From the NCBI RefSeq assembly GCF_000425485.1, contig NZ_AUDN01000008.1, forward strand, positions 124,001 to 188,000: DNA of 64,000 nucleotides, given 5' to 3'. Below are positions 26,564-35,761 of this stretch, piece by piece; position 1 is the first letter of the stretch; the number at the start of each line of letters is the position of its first letter. This stretch comes from Flavobacterium tegetincola DSM 22377 (GTDB lineage: Bacteria; Bacteroidota; Bacteroidia; Flavobacteriales; Flavobacteriaceae). Both the position numbers and the translations under genes were made by a program. The notes beneath the pieces were generated by a model. The model was not told the origin of the DNA. It searched no databases and was given only the letters and a program-made list of their open reading frames with translations.

Positions 26564-27727
26564 TTGAAAAACACTTTTAGCCACATTCTCTTCAATCGCA
26601 TCCAAGATCTTCCTAGCAATTGGGATGATTTTGCCACGCATACTATTTTTCTTTCTACCAATTACCTGAAGGTGCTCGAAGAATCGGCTCCGGAAAACAT
26701 GAATTGTTTTTACATTGGAATTTATAATGCAGAAAATTTGGTAGGAATTGCAATTGCGCAATATTTAGACGGAAGTGCGATGCAGAGTTTTGGAAATCGC
26801 GACCGTTGCATAAAAACAGCGTCTAGAAATTTTACATTTAAAAATTTTGCCAGTCGCAATCTTTTCATTGGAAACAACATGTTGACAGGTCAAAATGCTT
26901 TTTCATTTTCACCGACTATTTCACTGGAAAATGGACTATTAGAATTAAAGAAAGCCAGTTACTCTTTAGAACAGCAATTGCAAAAGCAAGGTAGAAAAGC
27001 GCATTTGACCAGTTTTAAAGATTTTACAAATCAGGAACTTTCTCTTTTTGAAGCTGCTGATTTTTCTTCTTTTTATCAGTTTCAGATTCAACCGAATATG
27101 ATTTTAGAAATCAAAGACAACTGGCATTCAATGGATGATTACGTTTTTGATTTGAACAAAAAATACCGTGATCAGTACAAGCGTGCACGAAAAAAGGCAA
27201 TTGATGTTGAAAAAAGAAAATTAAGTTTAGAAGAAATTATTGCTTCCGAATCCTTTATTTATGAGTTGTATTTGCATGTGGCAGAAAGTGCTCCTTTCAA
27301 TACATTTTTATTGCGTAAAAATCATTTCAGTTCATTAAAAAGGCATTTGGACCACGACTTTCTGTTTTACGGCTATTTTTTAAATGGTGTTCTGATTGGA
27401 TTCAACACATTAATAAAAAATGGAGATACGATGGACACTTATTTCTTGGGCTACGATGATAAAATCCAGCGCGAAAAGATGTTGTATCTGAATATGTTGT
27501 ACGATATGATTGGCTATTCGATTAAAAAGAAATTCAAGACCATCATCTTTGGTAGAACGGCTTTGGAAATAAAAAGCAGTGTAGGAGCCATTCCTGAAGA
27601 CACATTTGGGTATATCAAACATAGCAATCCACTGGTCCAATGGCAAATGCCGCGCATTTTTAATTCGTTACAACCTTCCTTATCTTGGCAACCAAGAAAT
27701 CCTTTTAAGACAAATGCTCCGGAATAG
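26564..27727 (+). CDS. GNAT/FemAB-like acyltransferase of unknown substrate
   Basis: A 387-residue cytoplasmic protein resembling the double-GNAT (FemAB-like) proteins. The N-terminal part begins MKNTFSHILFNRIQDLPSNW; the second half has the repeated GNAT-like pattern with NKKYRDQYKRARKKAIDVEK, then FLFYGYFLNGVLIGFNTLIK, and YLNMLYDMIGYSI. The start is TTG at 26564, preceded by a -7 element; the first in-frame ATG lies about 45 codons later and would remove conserved sequence. The 3' end overlaps the convergent lipid-kinase gene by 23 bases. Confidence 0.72.
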   Translation: MKNTFSHILFNRIQDLPSNWDDFATHTIFLSTNYLKVLEESAPENMNCFYIGIYNAENLVGIAIAQYLDGSAMQSFGNRDRCIKTASRNFTFKNFASRNLFIGNNMLTGQNAFSFSPTISLENGLLELKKASYSLEQQLQKQGRKAHLTSFKDFTNQELSLFEAADFSSFYQFQIQPNMILEIKDNWHSMDDYVFDLNKKYRDQYKRARKKAIDVEKRKLSLEEIIASESFIYELYLHVAESAPFNTFLLRKNHFSSLKRHLDHDFLFYGYFLNGVLIGFNTLIKNGDTMDTYFLGYDDKIQREKMLYLNMLYDMIGYSIKKKFKTIIFGRTALEIKSSVGAIPEDTFGYIKHSNPLVQWQMPRIFNSLQPSLSWQPRNPFKTNAPE

Positions 27728-28589
27728 CAACTTTAAGCTGTTTATGCAAAATGTGAATATCTAATTCAGTGACTTCTCCCATGAACTCGCCATCAATTTG
27801 AAAAGGAACGGGTTCCTCAGTTGTAATTAGTGCTTGGTCTGTCGAAATAATTAAGACATCTTCGGAATCAAGTGGCATGTTTCCAGTGATAATTTGCCCA
27901 AAAACAAAAAGATCAAGATTTTTTATAATTACCAGTTCAAACTTTCCATCGTCCATTTTTCCATTTGGATTTACGGTAATTCCTGTACCATACTTTTGCG
28001 AATTTGCAATAATAATAATTCGCGCCACTACTTCAAACTGGACGTTATCTGCAAAAATTTTAGCAACAAAAGGCTCCTTCATTTCAGAAAGCGTTGAAAA
28101 AGTTTGCAAAGCATAACCCAATTTTCCACGAGTAGTACCTTTTTCGTAATTTTTAACCAGTTCTGCATTCAATCCCAAATCACTTAAATGCATACTTTTC
28201 TTACCGTTAATGGAAATCATATCCATGTCCATTGGTTCATTAGTAAACGCAATTTTTACATTTTCGGGTAAGCTGGAAGGTAAATTTAGATCGACCGAAA
28301 GTCCGTTTGCAGAACCTGCTGGTAAAATCCCGATAATCACATCGCAATCGGCAAGTGCTTCTGCAACCAATTTAATGGTTCCATCGCCACCAGCTACTAA
28401 AATACGTTCGGGTTGGTGTAAATCAAAAAGCTTTTTAATCGATTCCTCATCCTTCTTACCGGTAGTTTCATATACAATAAAACGTAAGAAAAGGGCATCA
28501 GCAAAAAACTTAGCCTCCTGAATGAATTCGGATTTATCCAAGTCGCCTGAAATTGGATTGACCACCATTATGACACTTTTCTTTATCAT
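27705..28589 (-). CDS. diacylglycerol kinase family lipid kinase (YegS-like)
   Basis: A 294-residue kinase of the DAGK_cat family. VVNPISGDLDKSEF (residues 9-22) leads the nucleotide-binding domain, followed by the glycine-rich VAGGDGTIKLVAEAL near residue 82 and ILPAGSANGLSVDLNLP near residue 95. The C-terminal part has the YegS-like beta-sandwich with ENVKIAFTNEPMDMDMISIN, then QIDGEFMGEV. It would phosphorylate diacylglycerol or a related lipid. It is divergent (35 bases apart) from an App1-type phosphatidate phosphatase gene, an arrangement suggestive of opposing lipid reactions. Confidence 0.9.
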   Translation of the reverse strand: MIKKSVIMVVNPISGDLDKSEFIQEAKFFADALFLRFIVYETTGKKDEESIKKLFDLHQPERILVAGGDGTIKLVAEALADCDVIIGILPAGSANGLSVDLNLPSSLPENVKIAFTNEPMDMDMISINGKKSMHLSDLGLNAELVKNYEKGTTRGKLGYALQTFSTLSEMKEPFVAKIFADNVQFEVVARIIIIANSQKYGTGITVNPNGKMDDGKFELVIIKNLDLFVFGQIITGNMPLDSEDVLIISTDQALITTEEPVPFQIDGEFMGEVTELDIHILHKQLKVAIPEHLS

Positions 28590-28624
28590 TTTAAATTTTA
28601 TATTGCTAAAAAACCATTACGTTA

Positions 28625-29710
28625 ATGTACATCAAATGTAGTAAATATATAAGATGGCTTGTGAAAAATTTTTTCAAAAAATACCGCAAAAAAGTTATAA
28701 TCGATTCGGTAAATACAGATATACCACTTAACTTTACCGTTATGAAACCCATCTTAAAGTTATACAGAGGCTATGCGAATGAGCAAGAATTAATTGTCAT
28801 GGGTCATGTTTTTAGACCTACCACCCAAGAAGAATACGATTTTCAAAAAAAGAAGTTTAAAAACGCACGTTCGATTATCCGAATGTTTCAAACCAAAACA
28901 CAGTCAAATGCGGATGTTTATTTAGAACGCAATGGAAAAATCATTCATACCAAAACACTTGCAGATGGGTATTTTAAATTCTGTATTCCAATAAAAGAAA
29001 TTTTAGGCTACGGCTGGTTGGATTATAAAGTGCATATATTTTATGAGGGAAAAAAGATTGAAGAAATTGGAACTTACGTCCGACCAATTGATGGGAATTT
29101 AGGTTTTATTTCAGATATTGATGATACTTTTTTAGTTTCCCATACCCATAATGCGTTTAAAAAACTATTCATTTTATTGTTTAGAAACGTAAATACAAGG
29201 AAAGTTTTTGAAGGAGTGGTACCGCATTATCAAGCTTTAAGTACTGCCGGAAGAAACAATAAAGAAGAGCAAAATGCTTTTTTCTATGTTTCAAGTAGCG
29301 AGTGGAATTTGTACCGTTTTATTGTTGAATTTACAGAATTGAACCAGTTGCCACGAGCGGTGCTTTTATTGAAAGACATCAAAACGAGTTTAATGGATTT
29401 TTTCTTGACGGGACGTGGTGATCACAATCATAAATTTGAAAAAATCAAGCACATTTTGGAGTTTTATCCTAACTTAAATTATACGTTGCTTGGCGATGAT
29501 TCGCAAGAAGATCCGTATTTATACGAGAGTATTTGCAAGATTTTCCCCGTAAATGTAATGGCAGTTTACATCAGGCAAACCGGAAAGAACAAAAAACAAA
29601 AAACCCAAAGTGCCTTAGAAAACATAAGCACTTTGGGTGTTAAAATTTGTTATTTTCGCGACAGCAATGAAGCCATTGCACATTCCAAGCGAATTGGATT
29701 GATCAAATAA
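28625..29710 (+). CDS. App1-type phosphatidate phosphatase domain protein
   Basis: A 361-residue protein with the catalytic DxDxT/V loop DIDDTF near residue 165 in LGFISDIDDTFLVSHT, the hallmark of the App1/DUF2183 family of phosphatidate phosphatases. A beta-rich N-terminal domain precedes it (LKLYRGYANEQELIVMGHVF). Further conserved pieces are FYVSSSEWNLYRFIVEF and LLGDDSQEDPYLYESI. The ATG at 28625 is used; an internal ATG at 28742 (MKPILKLYRG) is a plausible shorter start, since the first 39 residues are basic and unlike the family. Its 3' end contains the antisense terminator of the ABC-F gene, and its stop codon ends one base before that gene's stop begins. Confidence 0.85.
   Translation: MYIKCSKYIRWLVKNFFKKYRKKVIIDSVNTDIPLNFTVMKPILKLYRGYANEQELIVMGHVFRPTTQEEYDFQKKKFKNARSIIRMFQTKTQSNADVYLERNGKIIHTKTLADGYFKFCIPIKEILGYGWLDYKVHIFYEGKKIEEIGTYVRPIDGNLGFISDIDDTFLVSHTHNAFKKLFILLFRNVNTRKVFEGVVPHYQALSTAGRNNKEEQNAFFYVSSSEWNLYRFIVEFTELNQLPRAVLLLKDIKTSLMDFFLTGRGDHNHKFEKIKHILEFYPNLNYTLLGDDSQEDPYLYESICKIFPVNVMAVYIRQTGKNKKQKTQSALENISTLGVKICYFRDSNEAIAHSKRIGLIK
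29589..29638 (-). terminator. terminator of the ABC-F gene, embedded in the App1-type coding sequence
   Basis: ACCCAAAGTGC (29603-29613) pairs perfectly, 11 bases, with GCACTTTGGGT (29628-29638). Read on the minus strand the hairpin is followed by a T-rich run (complement of 29589-29602). It lies 73 bases past the ABC-F stop, inside the 3' end of the convergent phosphatase gene. Confidence 0.85.
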
Positions 29711-31618
29711 TTACAGAGCGTCAATTTCGCCTTGTACCACTTCCCAATCTGCTAAAAGTTGATCTAGATCTTTCTTCTTTTTGTTGTATGCCATAAAGAA
29801 ACTCGCATCTTCAATATGCTTGTCGTAATTTGCCGCTAAGGCTTTATCGTCTTTCTGAATGTCGTTTTCCAACTGTTTAATCTGGCTTTCCACTTTGCTT
29901 AAACGGTTTTGCAACGATTTATTTTTCTTCTGATCTTCGTAAGAAGATTTGTTATTTTCCTTGGCATTCTCTTTTTTTGCAATGTCTTTCTTCTCCACTT
30001 CACGCATGTTCTCCAAATTGCGTTGTTCCAAGAAATAATTAATATCGCCTAAATATTCCTTGATTTTCTGGTCTCTAAATTCGTAAACCAAATTGGACAT
30101 TCCTTGAAGAAAATCTCTATCGTGTGAAACGAGTAATAATGTTCCTTCATATTTTTGCAACGCTGCTTTCAACACATTTTTGGATTTTATATCCAAGTGA
30201 TTCGTAGGCTCATCCATCACAAGAACGTTGATGGGTTGTAGAAGCAATTTACACAACGCTAAACGGTTTCTTTCGCCACCAGAAAGCACTTTTACCTTTT
30301 TTTCTACATCATCACCTCTGAACAAGAAAGAACCCAGCATATCGCGAACTTTGGCCCGATTGGTATCGGTTGCCGCATCCTCCATGGTTTGCAAAAGCGT
30401 GATTTCTCCGTCTAAATATTCGGCTTGATTTTGTGCAAAATATCCAATTTGAACGTTATGTCCCAATTTAATTTCACCTTCAAATTCAAATTCATTTACA
30501 ATCGCTTTGATAAATGTTGATTTCCCTTGACCATTCTGACCTACAAAAGCAATTTTACTTCCGCGTTCCACCAAAAGCGAAATGTCTTTCAAAATGGTAT
30601 TGCTACCGTATGCCTTTGTTACATGTTCTGCTTCAACAACAACTCTACCTGGAACTTTTGAAACTGGAAAAGAGATGTTCATCACTGAGTTATCGTCTTC
30701 ATCCACTTCAATACGTTCTACTTTATCCAGCTTTTTAATTAAAGATTGTGCCATCGATGCTTTAGATGCTTTTGCTCTAAACTTCTCAATAAGTTTCTCC
30801 GTTTCTTCAATTTTTTTTGCTTGGTTTTTCTGCGTTGCCAACTGTTTTTCACGAATTTCATGACGCAATTCTAAATATTCCGAATACGGTTTATTGAAAT
30901 CGTAGGCTTTTCCCAACGAAATTTCTATAGTACGGTTGGTTACGTTATCTAAAAACATTTTATCATGCGAAACAATTACCACCACTCCGGGGTAATTTCT
31001 CAAGAAGCTTTCCAACCAAATGATACTTTCTATATCCAAGTGATTGGTAGGCTCATCCAGAAGTAATACGTCGTTATTTTGCAAAAGCAGTTTCGCTAAT
31101 TCAATACGCATTCTCCATCCACCCGAAAAAGTTTCGGTTTGATTATTGAAAACTTCTCTTTTAAAACCTAATCCTAAAAGAATTTTCTCTGTATCTCCAA
31201 CATAATTATAACCGCCCAAAAGTTCGAATCGGTGGGTATAATCTCCTAAATCTTCAATGATTTTGCTATATTCTTCGGATTCATAATCGGTACGAGTAAC
31301 CAATTGGTGATTTACTTCCTCTAGTTTTTTCTCTACAATTTTAATATCTACAAAAGCTTCATATGCTTCTTCTAAAACCGTTCGACCTTGTTCAAAATCA
31401 ATATCTTGACGTAAAAAACCCATACGGATTTCTTTTTCCTGTGAAATTACTCCACTATCCGGAGCAAAATCTCCAGCCAAAATTTTTAGCATGGTTGATT
31501 TCCCAGCGCCATTTTTCCCAACAAGACCTACGCGATCTCCCGCTCCCAAACGAAAGGTTACTTCTTCAAAAAGAAACGTCCCACCAAACGAAACGGATAA
31601 ATTGTGTATGTTAAGCAT
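29711..31618 (-). CDS. ABC-F family ATPase (ribosome-associated)
   Basis: A 635-residue protein with two ABC ATPase domains and no membrane domain. Walker A motifs are GLVGKNGAGKST (near residue 34) and AFVGQNGQGKST (near 355). Signatures are FSGGWRMRIELAKLL and LSGGERNRLALCKLL, with Walker B motifs VLLLDEPTNHLD and VLVMDEPTNHLD. The linker carries the charged helix typical of ABC-F (LIEKFRAKASKASMAQSLIK). A C-terminal coiled coil of about 90 residues (NRLSKVESQIKQLENDIQK) resembles the Uup extension. Members act on the ribosomal E site or peptidyl-transferase region; which subfamily this is cannot be fixed by eye. The stop abuts the App1-type gene's stop. Confidence 0.93.
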   Translation of the reverse strand: MLNIHNLSVSFGGTFLFEEVTFRLGAGDRVGLVGKNGAGKSTMLKILAGDFAPDSGVISQEKEIRMGFLRQDIDFEQGRTVLEEAYEAFVDIKIVEKKLEEVNHQLVTRTDYESEEYSKIIEDLGDYTHRFELLGGYNYVGDTEKILLGLGFKREVFNNQTETFSGGWRMRIELAKLLLQNNDVLLLDEPTNHLDIESIIWLESFLRNYPGVVVIVSHDKMFLDNVTNRTIEISLGKAYDFNKPYSEYLELRHEIREKQLATQKNQAKKIEETEKLIEKFRAKASKASMAQSLIKKLDKVERIEVDEDDNSVMNISFPVSKVPGRVVVEAEHVTKAYGSNTILKDISLLVERGSKIAFVGQNGQGKSTFIKAIVNEFEFEGEIKLGHNVQIGYFAQNQAEYLDGEITLLQTMEDAATDTNRAKVRDMLGSFLFRGDDVEKKVKVLSGGERNRLALCKLLLQPINVLVMDEPTNHLDIKSKNVLKAALQKYEGTLLLVSHDRDFLQGMSNLVYEFRDQKIKEYLGDINYFLEQRNLENMREVEKKDIAKKENAKENNKSSYEDQKKNKSLQNRLSKVESQIKQLENDIQKDDKALAANYDKHIEDASFFMAYNKKKKDLDQLLADWEVVQGEIDAL

Positions 31619-31672
31619 AATAAATTTTTAAATTCTTTGAAGATAAACTTCAAAATTGAATGAGTTAATTTG

Positions 31673-31680
31673 TAAATTTG
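31673..31680 (+). promoter_or_regulatory. candidate -7 element for the DUF983 gene
   Basis: TAAATTTG matches TAnnTTTG and lies 46 bases before the ATG at 31727. No clear -33 box. Confidence 0.4.
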
Positions 31681-31726
31681 CATATCGATAATTCGAACGA
31701 AAATTTAAATCAGTAATAATCTGCAA

Positions 31727-32104
31727 ATGTTAAAAAAAGGATCCAAATTATATAGTATTTTAACAGGAACTTGTCCTCGATGTCAAAAAGAATCGATGTA
31801 CCAAGACAAAAACCTCTTACATTTGAGTAATATTATCAAAATGAAGGAGAATTGCAGCCACTGCGGACTGAAATATCAGATCGAGCCTTCATTTTTTTAC
31901 GGTGCAATGTATGTAAGTTATGGTCTAAATGTAGCCATAGGTATTTTGACTTTTATTATTGTTTTTCAATTTGACAGAAGCATGTTAACTTCGTTCATTA
32001 GTATCATGGTTGTACTTATTTTATCATTTCCATTAGTGATGCGTCTGTCCCGAAATATTTACATCAATCTGTTTGTTTCCTATAAACCAGATTTAAAGAG
32101 CTAG
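31727..32104 (+). CDS. DUF983 family membrane protein
   Basis: A 125-residue protein beginning with a zinc-ribbon-like knuckle (GTCPRCQKESMYQ, then ENCSHCGLKY) followed by two membrane helices (FFYGAMYVSYGLNVAIGILT and FISIMVVLILSFPLVMRL). This is the DUF983 pattern, function unknown. The four cysteines of the two C-x2-C pairs (CPRC and CSHC) suggest metal binding. The stop codon shares the sequence CTAG with the convergent oxidoreductase gene. Confidence 0.9.
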   Translation: MLKKGSKLYSILTGTCPRCQKESMYQDKNLLHLSNIIKMKENCSHCGLKYQIEPSFFYGAMYVSYGLNVAIGILTFIIVFQFDRSMLTSFISIMVVLILSFPLVMRLSRNIYINLFVSYKPDLKS

Positions 32105-33150
32105 ACACTCTTTTTCTTGAAACGGGCAATAGAGTAATGTAAAGGAATTTCAGTGCCATTTTCAGCAAACTGAAATAACATCCGTGCAGAATAAGGTCCT
32201 AACATAACTCCTCTTGTTCCTAAACCATTTAAGACCAAAATATTTCTATGCATAGCATGTGAACCTAAAAGTGGTTTTCGATCTTTCACTGTAGGACGGA
32301 CACCCGCCATGTGCGAGATAATTTCAAAATCACATTGTAGAATTTCCTTAATTCTTGACACTAACTCCTCTTTACCTTCCTCTGTAGGAACATCAGTTTT
32401 GTCGTGCCAATTGTAAGTTGCACCAACCTTGAAAAAATCGCCGCCTAATGGCAAAATAAAGACACTAGTATTCATTATATCTGTTAACTTCAATTCAGGT
32501 GCTTTGATGATAAAAAGTTCGCCTTTTGTACCGTCAAGAGGCAAATAGTTGAAATAAGGATTCGCGTGAATACCAAAACCTTCTGCAAACACCACTTTTT
32601 TGGCTTCAATTCCATTATAGGCACAACTATCGTCTTTAATTTTGAGTGTTGAATGATCAAAACTTTCAGAAAACAAGTCTCCATTACAATCTAAGAAATG
32701 CTGGTAGGTTTCCACAAAGAGTAAAGTATCTAAATAACCCGTTCTTAAGACACGTCCATAATTAAAAGGAGCATCTATACCTGGAATCACTTTTTTAACG
32801 ATTGTTGTGGAAAGGAATGGAGTCATTTTGGGTTGATCGGCAGCTTGATACCAATTATTTTGTTCTTCGACAGAAAAAAATTTTCTTAGTAATGGCAATG
32901 GAAAATTGATCTGAACGCCAATTCTTTTTTCAATTGTACTATAGAATTCCTCCAAGTAATCCAATTGCAATCCAGCGTCTTCTAATCCCGTAAATCTTTT
33001 TAGTATGACTGGGTTGTACAATCCTCCAGCAATTCGGGAGGAATTTTGGGAAGCATCAGTAACTAACTTAAAACTTTTACCGTTTTGGTAACAAAGTTCT
33101 GCAAAGCATAAGCCTGCAATACCGCCTCCAACAATTAAATAATCTACCAT
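32101..33150 (-). CDS. FAD-dependent oxidoreductase, DAO family
   Basis: A 349-residue protein beginning MVDYLIVGGGIAGLCFAELC, the Rossmann glycine motif for FAD. The later VVFAEGFGIHANPYFNYLPL, then PLGGDFFKVGATYNWHDKTD and NILVLNGLGTRGVMLGPYSA complete the DAO (glycine oxidase/D-amino acid oxidase) fold. Flavobacterial homologues are annotated only as FAD-dependent oxidoreductases; the amine substrate is not known. The last four bases overlap the DUF983 stop. A terminator lies between its start and the gldN gene. Confidence 0.88.
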   Translation of the reverse strand: MVDYLIVGGGIAGLCFAELCYQNGKSFKLVTDASQNSSRIAGGLYNPVILKRFTGLEDAGLQLDYLEEFYSTIEKRIGVQINFPLPLLRKFFSVEEQNNWYQAADQPKMTPFLSTTIVKKVIPGIDAPFNYGRVLRTGYLDTLLFVETYQHFLDCNGDLFSESFDHSTLKIKDDSCAYNGIEAKKVVFAEGFGIHANPYFNYLPLDGTKGELFIIKAPELKLTDIMNTSVFILPLGGDFFKVGATYNWHDKTDVPTEEGKEELVSRIKEILQCDFEIISHMAGVRPTVKDRKPLLGSHAMHRNILVLNGLGTRGVMLGPYSARMLFQFAENGTEIPLHYSIARFKKKSV

Positions 33151-33155
33151 AGTGC

Positions 33156-33192
33156 AAAAATAAAAAAACTCTTACCAAATGGTAAGAGTTTT
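33156..33192 (-). terminator. terminator of the gldKLMN operon
   Basis: On the plus strand AAAACTCTTACC (33165-33176) pairs with GGTAAGAGTTTT (33181-33192) around loop AAAT. On the minus strand it ends in a T-rich run. It lies just after the gldN stop. Confidence 0.92.
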
Positions 33193-33213
33193 AGTTTTAA
33201 AATGAAACTACAA

Positions 33214-34128
33214 TTAGTAATTCCACATATCTTGTTCAAAATCTCTGATTTTGTCCTTCACGCGTTCTGCTTCTAGCAATTGCAACTGTGAATTATCCTT
33301 CATGTATTTTTCAATCTCACGATCTCCGTACACATTCTCTTCTTGATAAATTACCGCGCTAAAACGTCTAGAGTTTAGCAAACGGTCAAATGAAACTGGA
33401 GCTGCTGAATTCCTATCGTTAAATGCATAGGACTGATTCAATATTTCTCGTGCTGCTGGAAAGTAAATCCAAAACAACTCAATAGCTATCGCATCATCAT
33501 TCCCAGAATCTCTTGCCTCTTTTGCAACAGGACAAATCCCGATCATTCTGTATTTTAATTCGCCTTGACGTTTGTCAAAATACCACATTCCTTTGATCTT
33601 GTAACCCGAAACATCTTGCGACACTAAAAATCGTTCGTCAATGTACTGTGGATCCAACACTTTTTTACCCGACATATAGTCATCGTAATACGTGTTAATC
33701 TCATCACGTCCAGCATCAATAGTATCTCTAAATTTGAAAGAGTTTTCCATTTCTTTCAAAGTACGTTTTGTATTGAAATAGCTATCAGCATACACTTCAG
33801 TTATACTACCATCTTTAATACCTCCAAGAAGTACATGAAAAAGGGATCTTCTGTTTGGTCCGATGTTAGCCGTATCAATAGGGAAATATAGAGGGAAATT
33901 CACTCTTTCATCTAGATCGATGACTTCCCAAACTGCTTTGCCCATTAAGATATCACGATCGTCCACAAACCCGTAAGGCAATGGCTTATCATTATCTGCG
34001 AGCAATTGCGCCTCCGATTTCTTACCGATTTCTTCTGGAGTTTTTGCGTTCAACAAGTTAGATTGTGCAGAAGCTGTAACGCTACCTGCTACTAAAATGA
34101 TTAGTGATAAAAAGTTTCTACAATTCAT
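33214..34128 (-). CDS. gldN: gliding motility / type IX secretion protein GldN
   Basis: A 304-residue periplasmic protein: signal peptide (LSLIILVAGSVTASAQS), then the mature GldN/PorN domain with PLPYGFVDDRDILMGKAVWE, FPLYFPIDTANIGPNRRSLF and KGMWYFDKRQGELKYRMIGI. GldN binds the GldK ring lipoprotein at the outer membrane of the type IX secretion system and is needed for protein export and gliding. It is the last gene of the run gldK-gldL-gldM-gldN, 49 bases after gldM. Confidence 0.97.
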   Translation of the reverse strand: MNCRNFLSLIILVAGSVTASAQSNLLNAKTPEEIGKKSEAQLLADNDKPLPYGFVDDRDILMGKAVWEVIDLDERVNFPLYFPIDTANIGPNRRSLFHVLLGGIKDGSITEVYADSYFNTKRTLKEMENSFKFRDTIDAGRDEINTYYDDYMSGKKVLDPQYIDERFLVSQDVSGYKIKGMWYFDKRQGELKYRMIGICPVAKEARDSGNDDAIAIELFWIYFPAAREILNQSYAFNDRNSAAPVSFDRLLNSRRFSAVIYQEENVYGDREIEKYMKDNSQLQLLEAERVKDKIRDFEQDMWNY

Positions 34129-34177
34129 AGTTCGTGTTAATGTGATTTGAGTTTAAAACGTCAAAACAGTATTATTA

Positions 34178-35710
34178 TTATTTAATTTCGTAAAAAGCAG
34201 GTGCAGTTTGACGCAAGATAATTGGAGAACCTTCAATTTTAGTTTTAATCTCAGAAATTGTAACGATATCACCTCTCGATGCTCTAGCCATTGCAGCCTC
34301 ACATTGCTTGTTAACTCTATCACCATTCACAACAACTGAAGGCTGACCTGACACTCTAAAAGTAAATTGTGTTACTTTTAAGTTTACATCAAAATCAAAA
34401 TCAACTAATTGTGCTGTAATTTGAGAAACAGCTAAACGCCCTTTTGCTCCAGATGTTTCACCAACAGTTCCACCAATTGCACCTTGTGGAGCAGGAATAT
34501 TTTTAATCCTGAATACTTTCTTATCATTTGCGGAAGTTCCATCAGGCAACTTACCAGTAACGTTAATCACAACTTCAGCACCTTGACCAGGACTCATATT
34601 ATATTTACCATTTCCTGCTTTAGTTAATCCTGCTCCTGATGCATTAACATCTGAATCAGAAACACCTGCAAAAGATATAGTCATTGGATTAACAACACCT
34701 CTGTACACAACATTCATTTTATCAGCAGAAATCGTAGCAGAATTAGGACGAGGTACAACAACGTACGTACCATTAAAAGGTAAATTAATTGGTTTACCAT
34801 TTTCCATGAAGTTAAAAGATCCTCCAATTTTTTGCTCACCAACTCCACCAGCTACCATAGATAAAACAGCTTGACCATTTTCTAATTTTCCTGGACCTTT
34901 AAAATCTGTAAATTTTGCGTTAGGGTCATATTTCCCTAAAACTACTTTACCAGTAACTTTTTCGCCTTGGAAATAAGCATTCTTATCAAGAACCACGATT
35001 GCTTGAAACTTACTCATAGAAGCTTCACTCATAGCCGCTTTTCCTAAAGCAGCACTGATTACATCAGATTCTGCTTTTTTTGCATCACTTTGCCAAGCTG
35101 ATAATTTTGCTAAAGATGCAATTGCTGGAAAGCCTTGAAAATGATATTCTAAAAACTTTACTTTAATACCATCTTTATTTTCAACATCAGATATATCAAA
35201 AGCGTTATTTACTTGATTCAAAACACTAGCGTATTTTGCTTCTGTTCCTAAAGCAGCTTTCATTTCAGATTTGTAAGTCTCGATCGCACTCATAACCGCA
35301 TTTCCACGATCAGACAAACCTGTACTTGCAAACCAACTGTTATTTAGGTTATCTGCCTTATCCATTTCTTCGTAAGGAAGTTTTCCCTCTTCTGCTTCTA
35401 CTCCTGTTAAAACTTCTCCTTTTGCTGTTGCAACAAAGTCAAAGAATTTTTTTGTAGCTGCTTCAACTTTATGTCCTGTAACTGCAGCTGCGATAAAGTC
35501 ACCTTTCGATTCACTAGCTTTCGCATCAAGCGCAGCCATCATTTGTTGATTGGATAGATTTGAAGTCTCATTTGCAGCTTCGAATTTTTCATTCATCATA
35601 CCAAATGCCGAAAGTACTTCTTTGGACATATTTAATGCTAACATCGCGATGAAAACCAAGTACATTAGGTTAATCATCTTTTGTCTAGGGGTTAATTTTC
35701 CTCCTGCCAT
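34178..35710 (-). CDS. gldM: gliding motility / type IX secretion motor protein GldM
   Basis: A 510-residue protein with a short cytoplasmic N-terminus (MAGGKLTPRQKMINLMYLVF), a single membrane helix (about residues 13-30, LMYLVFIAMLALNMS) and a long periplasmic part with several Ig-like domains, the last with KVTQFTFRVSGQPSVVVNGD. GldM dimers form the motor shaft with GldL and use the proton gradient to drive secretion and gliding. Length and layout are as in Flavobacterium johnsoniae. Confidence 0.97.
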   Translation of the reverse strand: MAGGKLTPRQKMINLMYLVFIAMLALNMSKEVLSAFGMMNEKFEAANETSNLSNQQMMAALDAKASESKGDFIAAAVTGHKVEAATKKFFDFVATAKGEVLTGVEAEEGKLPYEEMDKADNLNNSWFASTGLSDRGNAVMSAIETYKSEMKAALGTEAKYASVLNQVNNAFDISDVENKDGIKVKFLEYHFQGFPAIASLAKLSAWQSDAKKAESDVISAALGKAAMSEASMSKFQAIVVLDKNAYFQGEKVTGKVVLGKYDPNAKFTDFKGPGKLENGQAVLSMVAGGVGEQKIGGSFNFMENGKPINLPFNGTYVVVPRPNSATISADKMNVVYRGVVNPMTISFAGVSDSDVNASGAGLTKAGNGKYNMSPGQGAEVVINVTGKLPDGTSANDKKVFRIKNIPAPQGAIGGTVGETSGAKGRLAVSQITAQLVDFDFDVNLKVTQFTFRVSGQPSVVVNGDRVNKQCEAAMARASRGDIVTISEIKTKIEGSPIILRQTAPAFYEIK

Positions 35711-35761
35711 CTTTAATTAGTTTTGTTTTATTTTGTTAATGAAAATATAGTGTAAAACTAA

